A stretch of 64,000 nucleotides of DNA from Thalassobacter stenotrophicus (GCF_001458315.1 NZ_CYRX01000033.1:1-64000); one strand, 5' to 3'. Numbered from the stretch's first letter, positions 55,122 through 63,785 are shown. Numbers and translations: made by a program. The notes: generated by a model not told the origin, from the sequence alone.

Positions 55122-55991
55122 TTACGATTGGTAAAGCTTCATGAAGGCTGGCCATGCTTCTGGATCGGCGCATGTTTTGTCTCGGCAAGTTGCATTGCAA
55201 AAGCCAAAGACCCGTCCTCTAAGTTCAAGAAAATGGGTTACTGATCCACCGGAATATGGGCAGCTGTCATTCTCTGAGGGACCGTTTGCAACCGGCTGGG
55301 CAGAGAGCGATTTTGGCCCAGGCCAGAGTCCTTTGGGGAGGCCCTTGTCGTATTCGCTCAGCGTTCGATTACGTGCCTCACCCATGGCGCGCCAGCGGCG
55401 GAAGGCGGGGTCGTGTAAATGCGCGCTCACATACTCTGCGGCGGCTTGGTCGACTGGCAGCCCGTATCCCGCGATGCGAGCAGCGACAGGCGCATAGAAG
55501 GCATCAACCGCCCCATATTCGCCAAATAACCAAGGTCCCTGCCCACCTAGACTGCGCGCGTGATCCCACAGCATGACGATGCGTTTGATATCACGCATAA
55601 CCGCCTCCGAAGGTCGAAAATCCTGCCATGTATGCCGCAAATTCATTGGGCAGTCACCGCGCAACGCCATGAAACCACTGTGCATTTCAGCCATGAGCGA
55701 CCGCGCAGCACTTCGACTTTTGGGGTCTTCTGGAAGTAACGACAGCTCAGGGTGCGCCTCAATAATTCCTTCAAAGATCGCGAGGGAATCTGTCCAAACC
55801 GCCCCAGAATGCGCGCGCACTGTAGGGACGGTTGCCGCAGGAAACCACCGCTTCAGGTCTTCCGCAAACCTCGGTTGATAGAACTCGGTGGTGTGAATGT
55901 TCACAGGGATATCAAAGCGTTCAAACAGCAGCCAAGCACGCAGGCTCCAGCTTGAATACGATTTATCGCCGATCAAAAGGTCATATGTCAT
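55122..55991 (-). CDS. Glutathione S-transferase with C-terminal YHS/TRASH-like metal-site domain
   Basis: Residues 1-230 are a GST: an N-terminal thioredoxin fold starting LIGDKSYSSWSLRAWLLFERFDIPVN and a helical domain with WLFGEYGAVDAFYAPVAARI. The last 50 residues are an added Cys-rich module with Cys244 (SCPYSGG), Cys265 and Cys269 (FGFCNATC) and Cys274. Its pattern (C-P-x-S-G, aromatic Gly-Arg, F-C-N-x-x-C-R-D-K, A-D-P-E-A) resembles YHS/TRASH metal-binding domains. The two parts lie in one frame with no break. Glutathione chemistry coupled to metal sensing is only a guess. Confidence 0.8.
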   Translation of the reverse strand: MTYDLLIGDKSYSSWSLRAWLLFERFDIPVNIHTTEFYQPRFAEDLKRWFPAATVPTVRAHSGAVWTDSLAIFEGIIEAHPELSLLPEDPKSRSAARSLMAEMHSGFMALRGDCPMNLRHTWQDFRPSEAVMRDIKRIVMLWDHARSLGGQGPWLFGEYGAVDAFYAPVAARIAGYGLPVDQAAAEYVSAHLHDPAFRRWRAMGEARNRTLSEYDKGLPKGLWPGPKSLSAQPVANGPSENDSCPYSGGSVTHFLELRGRVFGFCNATCRDKTCADPEAWPAFMKLYQS

Positions 55992-56050
55992 GAGCTTAGC
56001 ATAGCCCTGTTAAATGCCGACGCGCCAATGATGTTTTTGCGGCATCTCTA

Positions 56051-56611
56051 TCACGGATGGTGATTGGCGAAATCACCCTCGAATTTAGTGCCGTCCCATA
56101 TGATCCGCGTGATCGAGAGCGGCTCAATTACCTGTCCAAGGGCCTCATATGGTGTGATGTTGAGCGCGCGCGCCCATTGCGTGAGGATCACCCCCATATG
56201 GGCAACAATAATAATGTCAGAATAGGTGCCCGTTAACACATCACAGCCAGCATTTACCCTTTCGGTGACGTCATTCCAGCTCTCGCCACCGGGTGCTTTT
56301 TGCGTGCCAGGGGCATCAAAGAAAGCGCGGCATTCGGGGCTGTCGATTGCGTCAAACGTTTGGTTTTCCCATTCGCCATAGTGAAATTCGCGAAAGCGTT
56401 TTTCATGCGAGAGCCGGGATCGCGTGCCTTGTATCGCGTCTGCGGTGGTCCGGGTGCGGAGCAGATCGCTGCTTATAATGGGCGCGTCAGGCAAAGCGGC
56501 GCTAACGCGCGCGATCTGATCGGCGTTGGACAGATCGGCTGGCAAATCGGTCCAGCCAACCATCGTCTTTGCATGGGTCGGGCCGTGACGTACCCACCAA
56601 AAACGGGTCAT
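56051..56611 (-). CDS. Histidine phosphatase, likely alpha-ribazole phosphatase (CobC)
   Basis: A 186-residue phosphoglycerate-mutase-like phosphatase with the catalytic motif WVRHGPTH (phospho-His9), an Arg pair in SDLLRTRTTAD, a proton-donor region REFHYGEWENQTFD, and the second His in IIIVAHMGVI. Its start overlaps the cobU stop by ATGA, which argues for the cobalamin-pathway enzyme alpha-ribazole phosphatase rather than a general phosphatase. Confidence 0.8.
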   Translation of the reverse strand: MTRFWWVRHGPTHAKTMVGWTDLPADLSNADQIARVSAALPDAPIISSDLLRTRTTADAIQGTRSRLSHEKRFREFHYGEWENQTFDAIDSPECRAFFDAPGTQKAPGGESWNDVTERVNAGCDVLTGTYSDIIIVAHMGVILTQWARALNITPYEALGQVIEPLSITRIIWDGTKFEGDFANHHP

Positions 56612-57150
56612 TGCGGGACCTCCGGCAGTGTTCCTTTGAGGGCAAAGGGCAGGCCCGACATAACGGCAATCACGCTGTCAGCTTGCCTTGCTGCTACTTG
56701 ATTGAAACGCCCTTGGATGTTGCGAAATGCGCGCCCCATCGAGGTGTCTGGCACGATGCCTTGCCCCACTTCGTTGGTCACGATGACGAACGGCGTGGGT
56801 GACTGGCTAAGGGCACCTAACACCCGCGGGACTTCATCAGCGGGGTCGGCGTCCGCCATAATGATCGCCGTCAGCCACATTGTGGCGCAATCAATTAGGA
56901 CGGCCTCATTCGGTGCCGTTGCGTGGATTGCAGCCACTAGATCAGTTCCCGTCTCAACGGTATCCCAGCCATCACCTGCACGGCTTGTGCGGTGCGCGCG
57001 GACTTTTTCCGCCATTTCATCATCCCAAATTTGTGACGTTGCGAAATATTTTTTCGGCAGGCCGGAACTGGCTATAAGTCGCTCTGCATAATCGCTTTTT
57101 CCAGATGCAGCTCCGCCAGTCACTAGGGTTAGTTTTGGTAAAATCAACAT
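56608..57150 (-). CDS. cobU: Adenosylcobinamide kinase / cobinamide-phosphate guanylyltransferase
   Basis: A bifunctional enzyme of the nucleotide loop assembly of cobalamin. The 180-residue protein has the P-loop VTGGAASGKSDYAERL, the guanylylation His in RAHRTSRAGDGWDTVETGTDL, ATMWLTAIIM and VTNEVGQGIVPDTSMGRAFRNIQGRFNQ. First gene of a cobU-cobC pair, divergent from the sigma-factor gene. Confidence 0.95.
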   Translation of the reverse strand: MLILPKLTLVTGGAASGKSDYAERLIASSGLPKKYFATSQIWDDEMAEKVRAHRTSRAGDGWDTVETGTDLVAAIHATAPNEAVLIDCATMWLTAIIMADADPADEVPRVLGALSQSPTPFVIVTNEVGQGIVPDTSMGRAFRNIQGRFNQVAARQADSVIAVMSGLPFALKGTLPEVPQ

Positions 57151-57166
57151 TAATTATGCCCCCTAG

Positions 57167-57196
57167 TGATCCAACGTCCTGTGCCTCCCGTATCAC
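57167..57196 (+). promoter_or_regulatory. ECF (RpoE-type) promoter of rpoHII
   Basis: TGATCC (57167-57172) is followed after 18 nt by TATCAC. TGATCC is the -35 used by the RpoE-ChrR system of Rhodobacter, which is known to drive rpoHII there. Confidence 0.6.
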
Positions 57197-57232
57197 TTAC
57201 AAAACCAAACCAACAGTCTTCAGGGGGCAATC

Positions 57233-58111
57233 ATGGCCTTGGATTTCAACAGCGATACAACACTATCCCGTCGTGCGATGAAGGCAGAGCTGCTGGACGC
57301 CGAAACGGAATTGCAGCTGGCCTATGCGTGGCGCGATCAACGAGACGAGGCAGCCTTGCACCGGCTGATCACCGCGTACATGCGGCTCGCGATCTCGATG
57401 GCTTCGAAATTCCGCCGCTATGGAGCGCCGATGAACGACCTGATCCAAGAGGCTGGATTGGGTCTCATGAAAGCTGCCGACAAATTTGATCCCGACCGTG
57501 GAGTGCGCTTTTCGACCTATGCTGTGTGGTGGATTAAGGCCTCGATCCAAGACTATGTGATGCGGAATTGGTCGATGGTTCGGACCGGTTCGACGTCCTC
57601 GCAGAAGTCGCTCTTTTTCAACATGCGTCGCGTGCAAGCCCGTCTTGAGCGTGAGGCGCAATCCGCTGGCGAGAACCTAGACCGGCACCAATTGCGCCAG
57701 ATGATCGCGACAGAGGTCGGTGTGCCGCTGCACGATGTTGAGATGATGGAAGGACGTTTGTCCGGCTCCGATTTTTCATTGAACGCGACGCAATCATCCG
57801 AGGATGAGGGTCGTGAATGGATCGATGCGCTTGAGGATGATGGCGCGCAAGCCGCTGAAACCGTAGAGCACCGTCACGACACCGATACTCTGCGGGAATG
57901 GCTGTTGTGCGCTCTCAACGCTCTTAATGAACGTGAACGGTTTATCGTGCGCGAGCGGAAGCTCCGCGATGCACCCCGGACACTCGAAAGTCTTGGCCAA
58001 GAGCTGAAGCTGAGCAAGGAACGAGTGCGCCAGCTTGAAGCCGCTGCTTTCACCAAGATGCGCAAGAGCCTCGAAGGTCAGTCCAAAGAGGTTCGAGCCT
58101 TTTTCGTATGA
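57233..58111 (+). CDS. rpoH2: RNA polymerase sigma factor, RpoH family (RpoHII type)
   Basis: A group 3 sigma factor of 292 residues. Region 2 shows RLAISMASKFRRYGAPMNDLIQEAGLGLMKAADKFDPDRG and FSTYAVWWIKASIQDYVM. The RpoH-box is QKSLFFNMRR (124-133), a slight variant of the usual Q(R/K)KLFFNLR. Region 4 ends TLESLGQELKLSKERVRQLEAAAFTKMR. The RpoE-like promoter and the variant box favour RpoHII, which acts in the singlet-oxygen and oxidative stress response. Overlaps chaN by ATGA. Confidence 0.9.
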   Translation: MALDFNSDTTLSRRAMKAELLDAETELQLAYAWRDQRDEAALHRLITAYMRLAISMASKFRRYGAPMNDLIQEAGLGLMKAADKFDPDRGVRFSTYAVWWIKASIQDYVMRNWSMVRTGSTSSQKSLFFNMRRVQARLEREAQSAGENLDRHQLRQMIATEVGVPLHDVEMMEGRLSGSDFSLNATQSSEDEGREWIDALEDDGAQAAETVEHRHDTDTLREWLLCALNALNERERFIVRERKLRDAPRTLESLGQELKLSKERVRQLEAAAFTKMRKSLEGQSKEVRAFFV

Positions 58112-58926
58112 TTTATAGCAATCTGTTGCTTGCTGGGGTCGCGTTGGCATGTGCAGGCGCGACCCTCTCTACGTCTGCGGGGGCGCAAGGTGACTGGATC
58201 GCGCGCTTGACTGATGCTGACGTGGCTTTGCTGGGCGAAATTCACGACAATCCGGAGCATCACATGCGGCAAGCAGAGGCCATTACGTCCCTTGCGCCAA
58301 CAGCCGTCGTGTTTGAAATGTTGACGCCAGAGCAAGCCGAAATGCTGTCGGCGGGCTTGCCGGATCGGGCCGAAGATGTGGCCGAGTTGTTGGAGTGGAA
58401 CGCCTCTGGCTGGCCGGATTACACGATGTATCATCCGGTCTTTGTTGCGGCGAATGATGCTGCAATTTATGGTGCTGCACTGCCTCGTGACCAAGTCCGT
58501 GCTGCAGTGTCTGGCGATATAACAGTCATTTTCGGTGATGGTGCCGACGCGTTGGGACTGCATCAACTGCTTGAGCCATCTGAACAAAAGGCCCGTGAGG
58601 CGATGCAAATGTCGGCGCATTGTGATGCGTTACCAGCCGACATGTTGCCCGGCATGGTCGCAGCGCAACGCTTGCGGGATGCACATTTTTCGCGTGTGAC
58701 GCTCCAAGCGCTGGATGAAACGGGCGGCCCGGTTGTCGTCATCACGGGCAATGGCCACGCGCGCAAAGACTGGGGTATGCCGGTCTACCTCGCGGCAGCG
58801 GCGCCCGAGGTGACAGTGCGCACGCTTGGCCAGTTTGAAGACGCCCCCGCCGCGGACGCGCCATTTGACGTCACCCTTGTTTCAAGCGCGGCAGAGCGTC
58901 CCGATCCCTGTCTGGCCTTTCGCTGA
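58108..58926 (+). CDS. ChaN family heme-binding-type protein
   Basis: A 272-residue exported protein with a signal peptide (about residues 1-26, ending SAGA) and the ChaN (DUF399) signature LLGEIHDNPEHHMRQAEAI. The late VVVITGNGHARKDWGMPVYL supplies the second family motif. ChaN of Campylobacter dimerises around heme and is linked to iron uptake. Co-translation with an RpoHII-type sigma factor suggests it belongs to the stress response. Confidence 0.85.
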   Translation: MIYSNLLLAGVALACAGATLSTSAGAQGDWIARLTDADVALLGEIHDNPEHHMRQAEAITSLAPTAVVFEMLTPEQAEMLSAGLPDRAEDVAELLEWNASGWPDYTMYHPVFVAANDAAIYGAALPRDQVRAAVSGDITVIFGDGADALGLHQLLEPSEQKAREAMQMSAHCDALPADMLPGMVAAQRLRDAHFSRVTLQALDETGGPVVVITGNGHARKDWGMPVYLAAAAPEVTVRTLGQFEDAPAADAPFDVTLVSSAAERPDPCLAFR

Positions 58927-58992
58927 TCTTGCTCCTTGCGGCGGTGCAACGTAACGTCCAGCCAACTTAACTGCCGCGGAACGCCAGCCATC

Positions 58993-60189
58993 ATGCTCCA
59001 CAACAAGAAAATCCTCCTGATCATCGGCGGCGGTATAGCGGCGTTCAAATCCTTGGATTTGATCCGCCGCGTCCGAGAGCAAGGGGCCGAGGTTATCCCG
59101 GTTCTAACTCGCGCGGGTGAAGAATTCGTAACGCCCCTGTCAGTGTCCGCATTGGCGGCAAACAAAGTCTACCGCGATCTTTTTGACCTGACCGATGAGG
59201 CGGAGATGGGCCACATAGAGCTAAGCCGCGCTGCGGATTTGGTCGTGGTTGCGCCCGCTACTGCGGATCTGATGGCTAAAATGGCTCAGGGCTTAGCGAA
59301 TGATCTGGCCTCTACGCTTTTGCTCGCGACGGATACGCCCGTGCTAATTGCCCCCGCGATGAATGTGAAAATGTGGGAACATCCTGCCTCGCAGCGCAAT
59401 GTCGAGACGTTGATGGGGGATGGGATCGGTTTTGTGGGGCCGGACGATGGCACAATGGCCTGTGGTGAGTTTGGCCCGGGTCGGATGGCTGAAGTTCCTG
59501 ATATTATTACAGCGATGCAAAGGTTCTTCATTGCGGGACCGCTGGCTGGGCGCAAGGTGCTTGTGACTTCTGGTCCGACGCATGAACCCATTGATCCTGT
59601 GCGCTATATCGCGAACCGCTCATCTGGTGCGCAGGGCGTGGCGATTGCTGGCGCGTTGCGGGACTTGGGTGCCGAGGTGGTCTTTGTGACCGGCCCGGCT
59701 GCCGTGCCGCCGCCGCATGGGGTGCAAGTTGTGCAGGTCGAAACGGCGGCTCAGATGCTGTTCGCGGTTGAGGCCGCACCAAAAGTTGACGCAGCGGTCT
59801 TTGCTGCCGCCGTCGCGGACTGGCGCGTGGACAACAGTTCAGCCCACAAGATGAAGAAAGACGGCAGTGGCAAGGCCCCGGCTTTGGCGTTTTCGGAAAA
59901 TCCAGACATTCTGAAAACCGTATCTGGCTGGGGTGACAAACGGCCCAAGTTGGTCGTTGGCTTTGCTGCCGAAACGGATGACGTCGTCGCCAACGCGACC
60001 GCGAAACGGACCCGAAAGGGTTGCGACTGGATCGTGGCCAACGATGTCTCTCCCGAAACTGGGATTATGGGCGGTACGGAAAATGCGGTTACTTTGGTCA
60101 CCGAAACCGGGACGGAGGCATGGCCCCGCATGAGTAAATCAGAGACCGCGCGCAAGCTGGCGGTTCGTATCGCAAAGGCCTTAGCATGA
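58993..60189 (+). CDS. coaBC: Bifunctional phosphopantothenoylcysteine decarboxylase / phosphopantothenate-cysteine ligase
   Basis: Two consecutive steps of coenzyme A synthesis, 398 residues. The CoaC domain (1-180) has ILLIIGGGIAAFKSLDLIRR, the flavin-site PATADLMAKMAQGLANDLAS and the PAMNVKMWEHPA motif. The CoaB domain has VLVTSGPTHEPIDPVRYIANRSSGAQG and AAVADWRVDNSSAHKMKK. ATG 58993 gives the normal N-terminus. Overlaps dut by ATGA, a common pairing. Confidence 0.96.
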   Translation: MLHNKKILLIIGGGIAAFKSLDLIRRVREQGAEVIPVLTRAGEEFVTPLSVSALAANKVYRDLFDLTDEAEMGHIELSRAADLVVVAPATADLMAKMAQGLANDLASTLLLATDTPVLIAPAMNVKMWEHPASQRNVETLMGDGIGFVGPDDGTMACGEFGPGRMAEVPDIITAMQRFFIAGPLAGRKVLVTSGPTHEPIDPVRYIANRSSGAQGVAIAGALRDLGAEVVFVTGPAAVPPPHGVQVVQVETAAQMLFAVEAAPKVDAAVFAAAVADWRVDNSSAHKMKKDGSGKAPALAFSENPDILKTVSGWGDKRPKLVVGFAAETDDVVANATAKRTRKGCDWIVANDVSPETGIMGGTENAVTLVTETGTEAWPRMSKSETARKLAVRIAKALA

Positions 60190-60653
60190 ATGTTCGGATC
60201 GCGGTCGTGCGTGCAGATTGGGCGGACGCGTCTGTCGCTTTGCCCACCTACGCCACACAGGGGGCGGCTGGCGCCGATGTGCGCGCGAACTTCCCGGCCG
60301 AGCATCGCGAACAGGGTCACACCCTAGCGCCCATGAGCCGCGCAGTCCTGCCTACCGGGCTGCGCATCGCGATCCCTGAGGGATATGAGTTGCAGCTGCG
60401 CCCACGCTCTGGTCTTGCCTTCAAACAGGGGCTGACGCTGATCAACACACCCGGCACAATCGACAGCGATTATCGCGGCGATGTGGGTGTTTTGATGATT
60501 AATCTTGGGGATGAGCCAGTCACTATTGCGCACGGCGATAGGATCGCCCAAGCCGTGTTTGCCCCGTTGCATCGTGCCGAATTCGATCCGGTTGACGACT
60601 TGGACGATAGCGCGCGTGGCACAGGTGGTTTTGGCTCAACAGGGGTCCGCTGA
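60186..60653 (+). CDS. dut: Deoxyuridine 5'-triphosphate nucleotidohydrolase
   Basis: Hydrolyses dUTP to dUMP. The 155-residue trimeric dUTPase has all five motifs: GAAGADVRA, RPRSGLAFK, GTIDSDYRGDVGV, GDRIAQAVFAP and the C-terminal RGTGGFGSTGV. Ends 1 bp before the next start. Confidence 0.98.
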   Translation: MNVRIAVVRADWADASVALPTYATQGAAGADVRANFPAEHREQGHTLAPMSRAVLPTGLRIAIPEGYELQLRPRSGLAFKQGLTLINTPGTIDSDYRGDVGVLMINLGDEPVTIAHGDRIAQAVFAPLHRAEFDPVDDLDDSARGTGGFGSTGVR

Positions 60654-60654
60654 T

Positions 60655-61710
60655 ATGATTTTGGTTCTTGGTGTTGCGGCTCTGATTTGGAGCATTGGGC
60701 ATATTTTGCGGCTGCCGATGCAGGCGCGCTGGTTGATGTTGGGGCTTTTGTACATCGCCGTTCTTGGCCTGCAATTGGCGATGCCTGCTGGCACGCCATT
60801 GCGCGAGGCTACGGGCGGCAGTGCGTCCATGTGGTTGATCTTTGGCGGGCTGGTCGGGGTGATTTGGCTTTATCGTGAGGTGCTGAGCAAGCTGCGAGCT
60901 CGCGCCGACGAAACCCAGAAAAACATTGCCCAAGAACAATCGCCGCCCCCATCGGCTGGTATGTCTGAGGTTGAGCTGGAGCGGTATGCACGCCACATCG
61001 TGATGCGCGAAGTGGGTGGCCCCGGCCAAATGCGGTTGCGTGGGGCAAAGGTTCTGGTGGTTGGCGCAGGTGGTCTCGGCGCGCCTGCGTTGATGTATTT
61101 GGCCGGGGCGGGCGTTGGCACGATCGGTGTTATTGATGACGACATCGTCTCCCTGTCCAACCTTCAGCGGCAGATTATCCACACTGATGACCGCTCTGAC
61201 ATGCCCAAGGTTTTCTCAGCCGAGACGGCGATGAAAGCCCTGAATCCGCACGTCAATGTACGCCCCTATCAACGACGGCTGACCGCAGATATCGCCGAGG
61301 ATTTGTTCGCGGATTACGATTTGATCCTTGATGGATCAGACAGTTTTGCCACGCGCCAAATGGTGAACGCCGCGGCCGTGGCCACGGGCACGCCCCTGGT
61401 CGCCGGTGCAATTTCCCAGTGGGAGGGGCAGGTGACGGTCTATGATCCCGCCGGTGGGTCTCCGTGCTTGGCATGTATTTTCCCGCAACCGCCTGCCGCA
61501 GGGCAAGCCCCATCCTGTGCTGAGGCCGGGGTGATCGGTGCATTGCCTGGTGTTGTAGGGTCTATGATGGCTCTAGAGGCGATCAAAGAGATCACCGGCG
61601 CTGGTGAGACGCTGCGCGGTAAGATGTTGATTTATGACGGTCTATACGCCGAAACGCGCAGCATCGGCATCAAGCGCCGCGCGGATTGCGCCTGCTGCGG
61701 AAACATCTGA
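60655..61710 (+). CDS. MoeB/ThiF-family E1-like adenylyltransferase with membrane anchor
   Basis: A 351-residue protein. An N-terminal part of about 80 residues carries three hydrophobic segments (about 2-18, 26-43, 58-73). The E1 domain follows: ERYARHIVMREVGGPGQMRLRGAKVLVVGAGGLGAPALMYL (dinucleotide fold), LSNLQRQIIHTD and LILDGSDSFATRQMVN. The zinc Cys pairs CLAC and CACC near the end are kept. MoeB activates the sulfur carrier MoaD; ThiF activates ThiS. No rhodanese domain. ATG 60655 lies one base after the dut stop. The anchor is unusual for a soluble family. Confidence 0.9.
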   Translation: MILVLGVAALIWSIGHILRLPMQARWLMLGLLYIAVLGLQLAMPAGTPLREATGGSASMWLIFGGLVGVIWLYREVLSKLRARADETQKNIAQEQSPPPSAGMSEVELERYARHIVMREVGGPGQMRLRGAKVLVVGAGGLGAPALMYLAGAGVGTIGVIDDDIVSLSNLQRQIIHTDDRSDMPKVFSAETAMKALNPHVNVRPYQRRLTADIAEDLFADYDLILDGSDSFATRQMVNAAAVATGTPLVAGAISQWEGQVTVYDPAGGSPCLACIFPQPPAAGQAPSCAEAGVIGALPGVVGSMMALEAIKEITGAGETLRGKMLIYDGLYAETRSIGIKRRADCACCGNI

Positions 61711-61748
61711 ACCATCACATCTGCGACATCCTGTCGTTCCCTCTATTC

Positions 61749-61777
61749 TTGGGATAAAGTTTGGCCTATCTGATATT
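61749..61777 (+). promoter_or_regulatory. Promoter of gbsR-like-cydAB operon
   Basis: TTGGGA (61749-61754), 17-nt spacer, GATATT (61772-61777). The -10 overlaps the palindrome that follows. Confidence 0.5.
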
Positions 61778-61794
61778 TCAGAAATTTCTGAAAT
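61775..61794 (+). promoter_or_regulatory. 20-bp perfect palindromic operator
   Basis: ATTTCAGAAA followed by its exact reverse complement TTTCTGAAAT. It ends 19 bp before the regulator ATG and covers the -10 region, as expected for autorepression. Confidence 0.75.
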
Positions 61795-61813
61795 TACTGT
61801 GTGGTGGAAAAAG

Positions 61814-62365
61814 ATGAAAATGGCGCCTCTTCTTCAAGAGTTCGTTCTCCACTTTGGTGAGATGGGCAGTCGTTGGGGGATCAACCGAACGGTTGGCCAA
61901 ATCTACGCAGTTTTGTTCCTGTCGAAAACGCCGCTCAACGCTGAGGAGATTACCACTGCACTGGGCATTAGCCGCTCAAATACGTCCATGGGATTGAAAG
62001 AGTTACAGGCATGGAACCTTGTCCGCCTGCGCCACCTGCCCGACGATCGGCGTGATTATTTTACCACCCCCGATGACCTGTGGGAGATCGTCCGTACCCT
62101 CGTCGCAGAGCGGAAAAAACGCGAAATCGATCCGACCCTGACCAAGCTCCGTGAACTGGAAATGCAGGGCGCACAGGGCGATCCCTACGCCGAAGCGCGC
62201 ATCGCTGAGTTGCGCGAGTTGATTGAGATGATGTCCACCTTCTATGAGGACATGAACCGGCTTGAGACTGAGCGTTTGGTTCAATTGATGACGCTCGGCG
62301 CCAAACTGGGCGGGTTGGTCGAAAAAACCAGCCGCCTAAACCCATTTACCCGCACCAAAGGCTAG
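61814..62365 (+). CDS. GbsR/MarR-type transcriptional regulator
   Basis: A 183-residue winged-helix protein of the GbsR branch of MarR. The N-terminal FVLHFGEMGSRWGINRTVGQIYAVLFL is diagnostic, followed by the recognition helix region ALGISRSNTSMGLKELQAWNLVRLRHLPDDRRDYF, and a C-terminal coiled-coil of Arg/Glu-rich helices (TLVAERKKREIDPTLTKLRELEM). GbsR proteins usually control betaine/choline genes. Here it sits 4 bp before cydA. Start: ATG 61814, with GTG 61799 possible. Confidence 0.88.
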   Translation: MKMAPLLQEFVLHFGEMGSRWGINRTVGQIYAVLFLSKTPLNAEEITTALGISRSNTSMGLKELQAWNLVRLRHLPDDRRDYFTTPDDLWEIVRTLVAERKKREIDPTLTKLRELEMQGAQGDPYAEARIAELRELIEMMSTFYEDMNRLETERLVQLMTLGAKLGGLVEKTSRLNPFTRTKG

Positions 62366-62369
62366 ACAC

Positions 62370-63779
62370 ATGATGGACACCCTCCTTCTGTCGCGCATCC
62401 AATTCGGCGCGAATATCTCGTTTCACATTCTGTTTCCTACGATCACCATCGCGATGGGTTGGATGCTGTTGTTCTTTAAACTGCGCTTCCAATGGACTGG
62501 TGATGAAAAGTGGATGGAGGCGTATCGCTTCTGGGTGAAAATCTTTGCCCTAAGCTTTGCCATGGGGGTCGTTTCCGGCATTACGATGTCGTTCCAATTT
62601 GGTACGAACTGGCCAGGATTTATGGAGAAGGTCGGCAATATCGCGGGGCCGCTACTGGCTTATGAGATCATGACCGCGTTCTTCCTAGAGGCGGTTTTCA
62701 TCGGCATCATGCTTTTTGGGGCGTCTCGCGTGCCGGTTTGGCTGCACACAACCGCCACGTTCCTCGTGGCCTTTGGGACCACGGTCTCAACGTTCTGGAT
62801 CATCGTGTTGAACTCTTGGATGCATACGCCTCAAGGGTTTGAAATGATTGATGGCGTGGCGCACGCGACCGATTGGTGGGCGATCATTTTCAACCCCTCA
62901 ATGCCATACCGGTTTGTGCACATGCTGCTTGCATCTGGGCTGACGGTATCCTTCCTGATCGCAGGGATTAGTGCGTTTCGCTACCTTTTGGGGGATCGGT
63001 CGCGCAGCGTTGCGGCGACACTGCGCACGGGGCTAGTCTTTGGTGCGCTGCTCATCCCCGTTCAAATCCTTGCAGGTGATTTTCATGGACTGAACACGCT
63101 GGAACACCAGCCCGCCAAGGTTGCCGCGATGGAGGGCAACTGGGATACGCGCTCTAACGTGCCGCTGGTGGTGTTTGGCCTTCCGAATGAGGAAACACGG
63201 ACCAATGATTTCGCGATTGAGATCCCGAACCTTGCGTCGATCATCCTGACCCACAAGGCCGATGGTGTTGTGCCCGGCCTGAATGATTTTGTCGCGGAGG
63301 ACGGCACGATTTTGCACCCTCCGGTGGACAAAGTATTCTGGTCGTTCCGCGTTATGGTTGGCACGGGCATGGCGATGCTGCTGCTAAGCTGGGGTACGCT
63401 GGCCCTGATGGCGCGGCGTGATGATCTGGGCCGACGGTTTCAGACTGGCTGTATTCCCACGCCGATCTTGCTGTTCATGGTGCCCTTCGCCTTTTCGGGC
63501 TGGGTCGCGACATTGGCAGGCTGGTACACCACCGAAATCGGCCGTCAGCCATGGCTGGTTCAAGGCGTGATGAGCACGGCCGAGGCCGTGGCCGACGTGC
63601 CCGCGCCGATGGTTCTCGGCACATTGATCGCTTACCTCGCGATTTATGCGGCATTGCTAACTGCCTACATTAGCGTAATTTTCTACCTCGCGACCAAAGC
63701 GACCAAGGGCGACAGCATCCGTATGGCGGTGCGTGGTTCTGGTGAGGCGCAGGTCAAAATCCTGACCCCGGCGGAGTGA
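62370..63779 (+). CDS. cydA: Cytochrome bd quinol oxidase subunit I (short Q-loop, CIO-like)
   Basis: The heme-bearing subunit of a terminal quinol oxidase with high oxygen affinity. At 469 residues it is of the short Q-loop class often called cyanide-insensitive oxidase. It has SRIQFGANISFHILFPTITIAMGW with the heme b595 His, EIMTAFFLEAVFIGIM with the acidic proton-path residues, the GRQPW motif (EIGRQPWLVQGVMSTAEAV), and heme-ligand Met/His positions in the helices between. The first Met is 62370 or 62373. Followed by cydB 6 bp later. Confidence 0.96.
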   Translation: MMDTLLLSRIQFGANISFHILFPTITIAMGWMLLFFKLRFQWTGDEKWMEAYRFWVKIFALSFAMGVVSGITMSFQFGTNWPGFMEKVGNIAGPLLAYEIMTAFFLEAVFIGIMLFGASRVPVWLHTTATFLVAFGTTVSTFWIIVLNSWMHTPQGFEMIDGVAHATDWWAIIFNPSMPYRFVHMLLASGLTVSFLIAGISAFRYLLGDRSRSVAATLRTGLVFGALLIPVQILAGDFHGLNTLEHQPAKVAAMEGNWDTRSNVPLVVFGLPNEETRTNDFAIEIPNLASIILTHKADGVVPGLNDFVAEDGTILHPPVDKVFWSFRVMVGTGMAMLLLSWGTLALMARRDDLGRRFQTGCIPTPILLFMVPFAFSGWVATLAGWYTTEIGRQPWLVQGVMSTAEAVADVPAPMVLGTLIAYLAIYAALLTAYISVIFYLATKATKGDSIRMAVRGSGEAQVKILTPAE

Positions 63780-63785
63780 CCCAAC

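Noticed and set aside
57151-57232. Cobalamin riboswitch for cobU
   Set aside because: Only 82 bp separate cobU from the sigma-factor gene, too short for the element, and no B12-box was seen.
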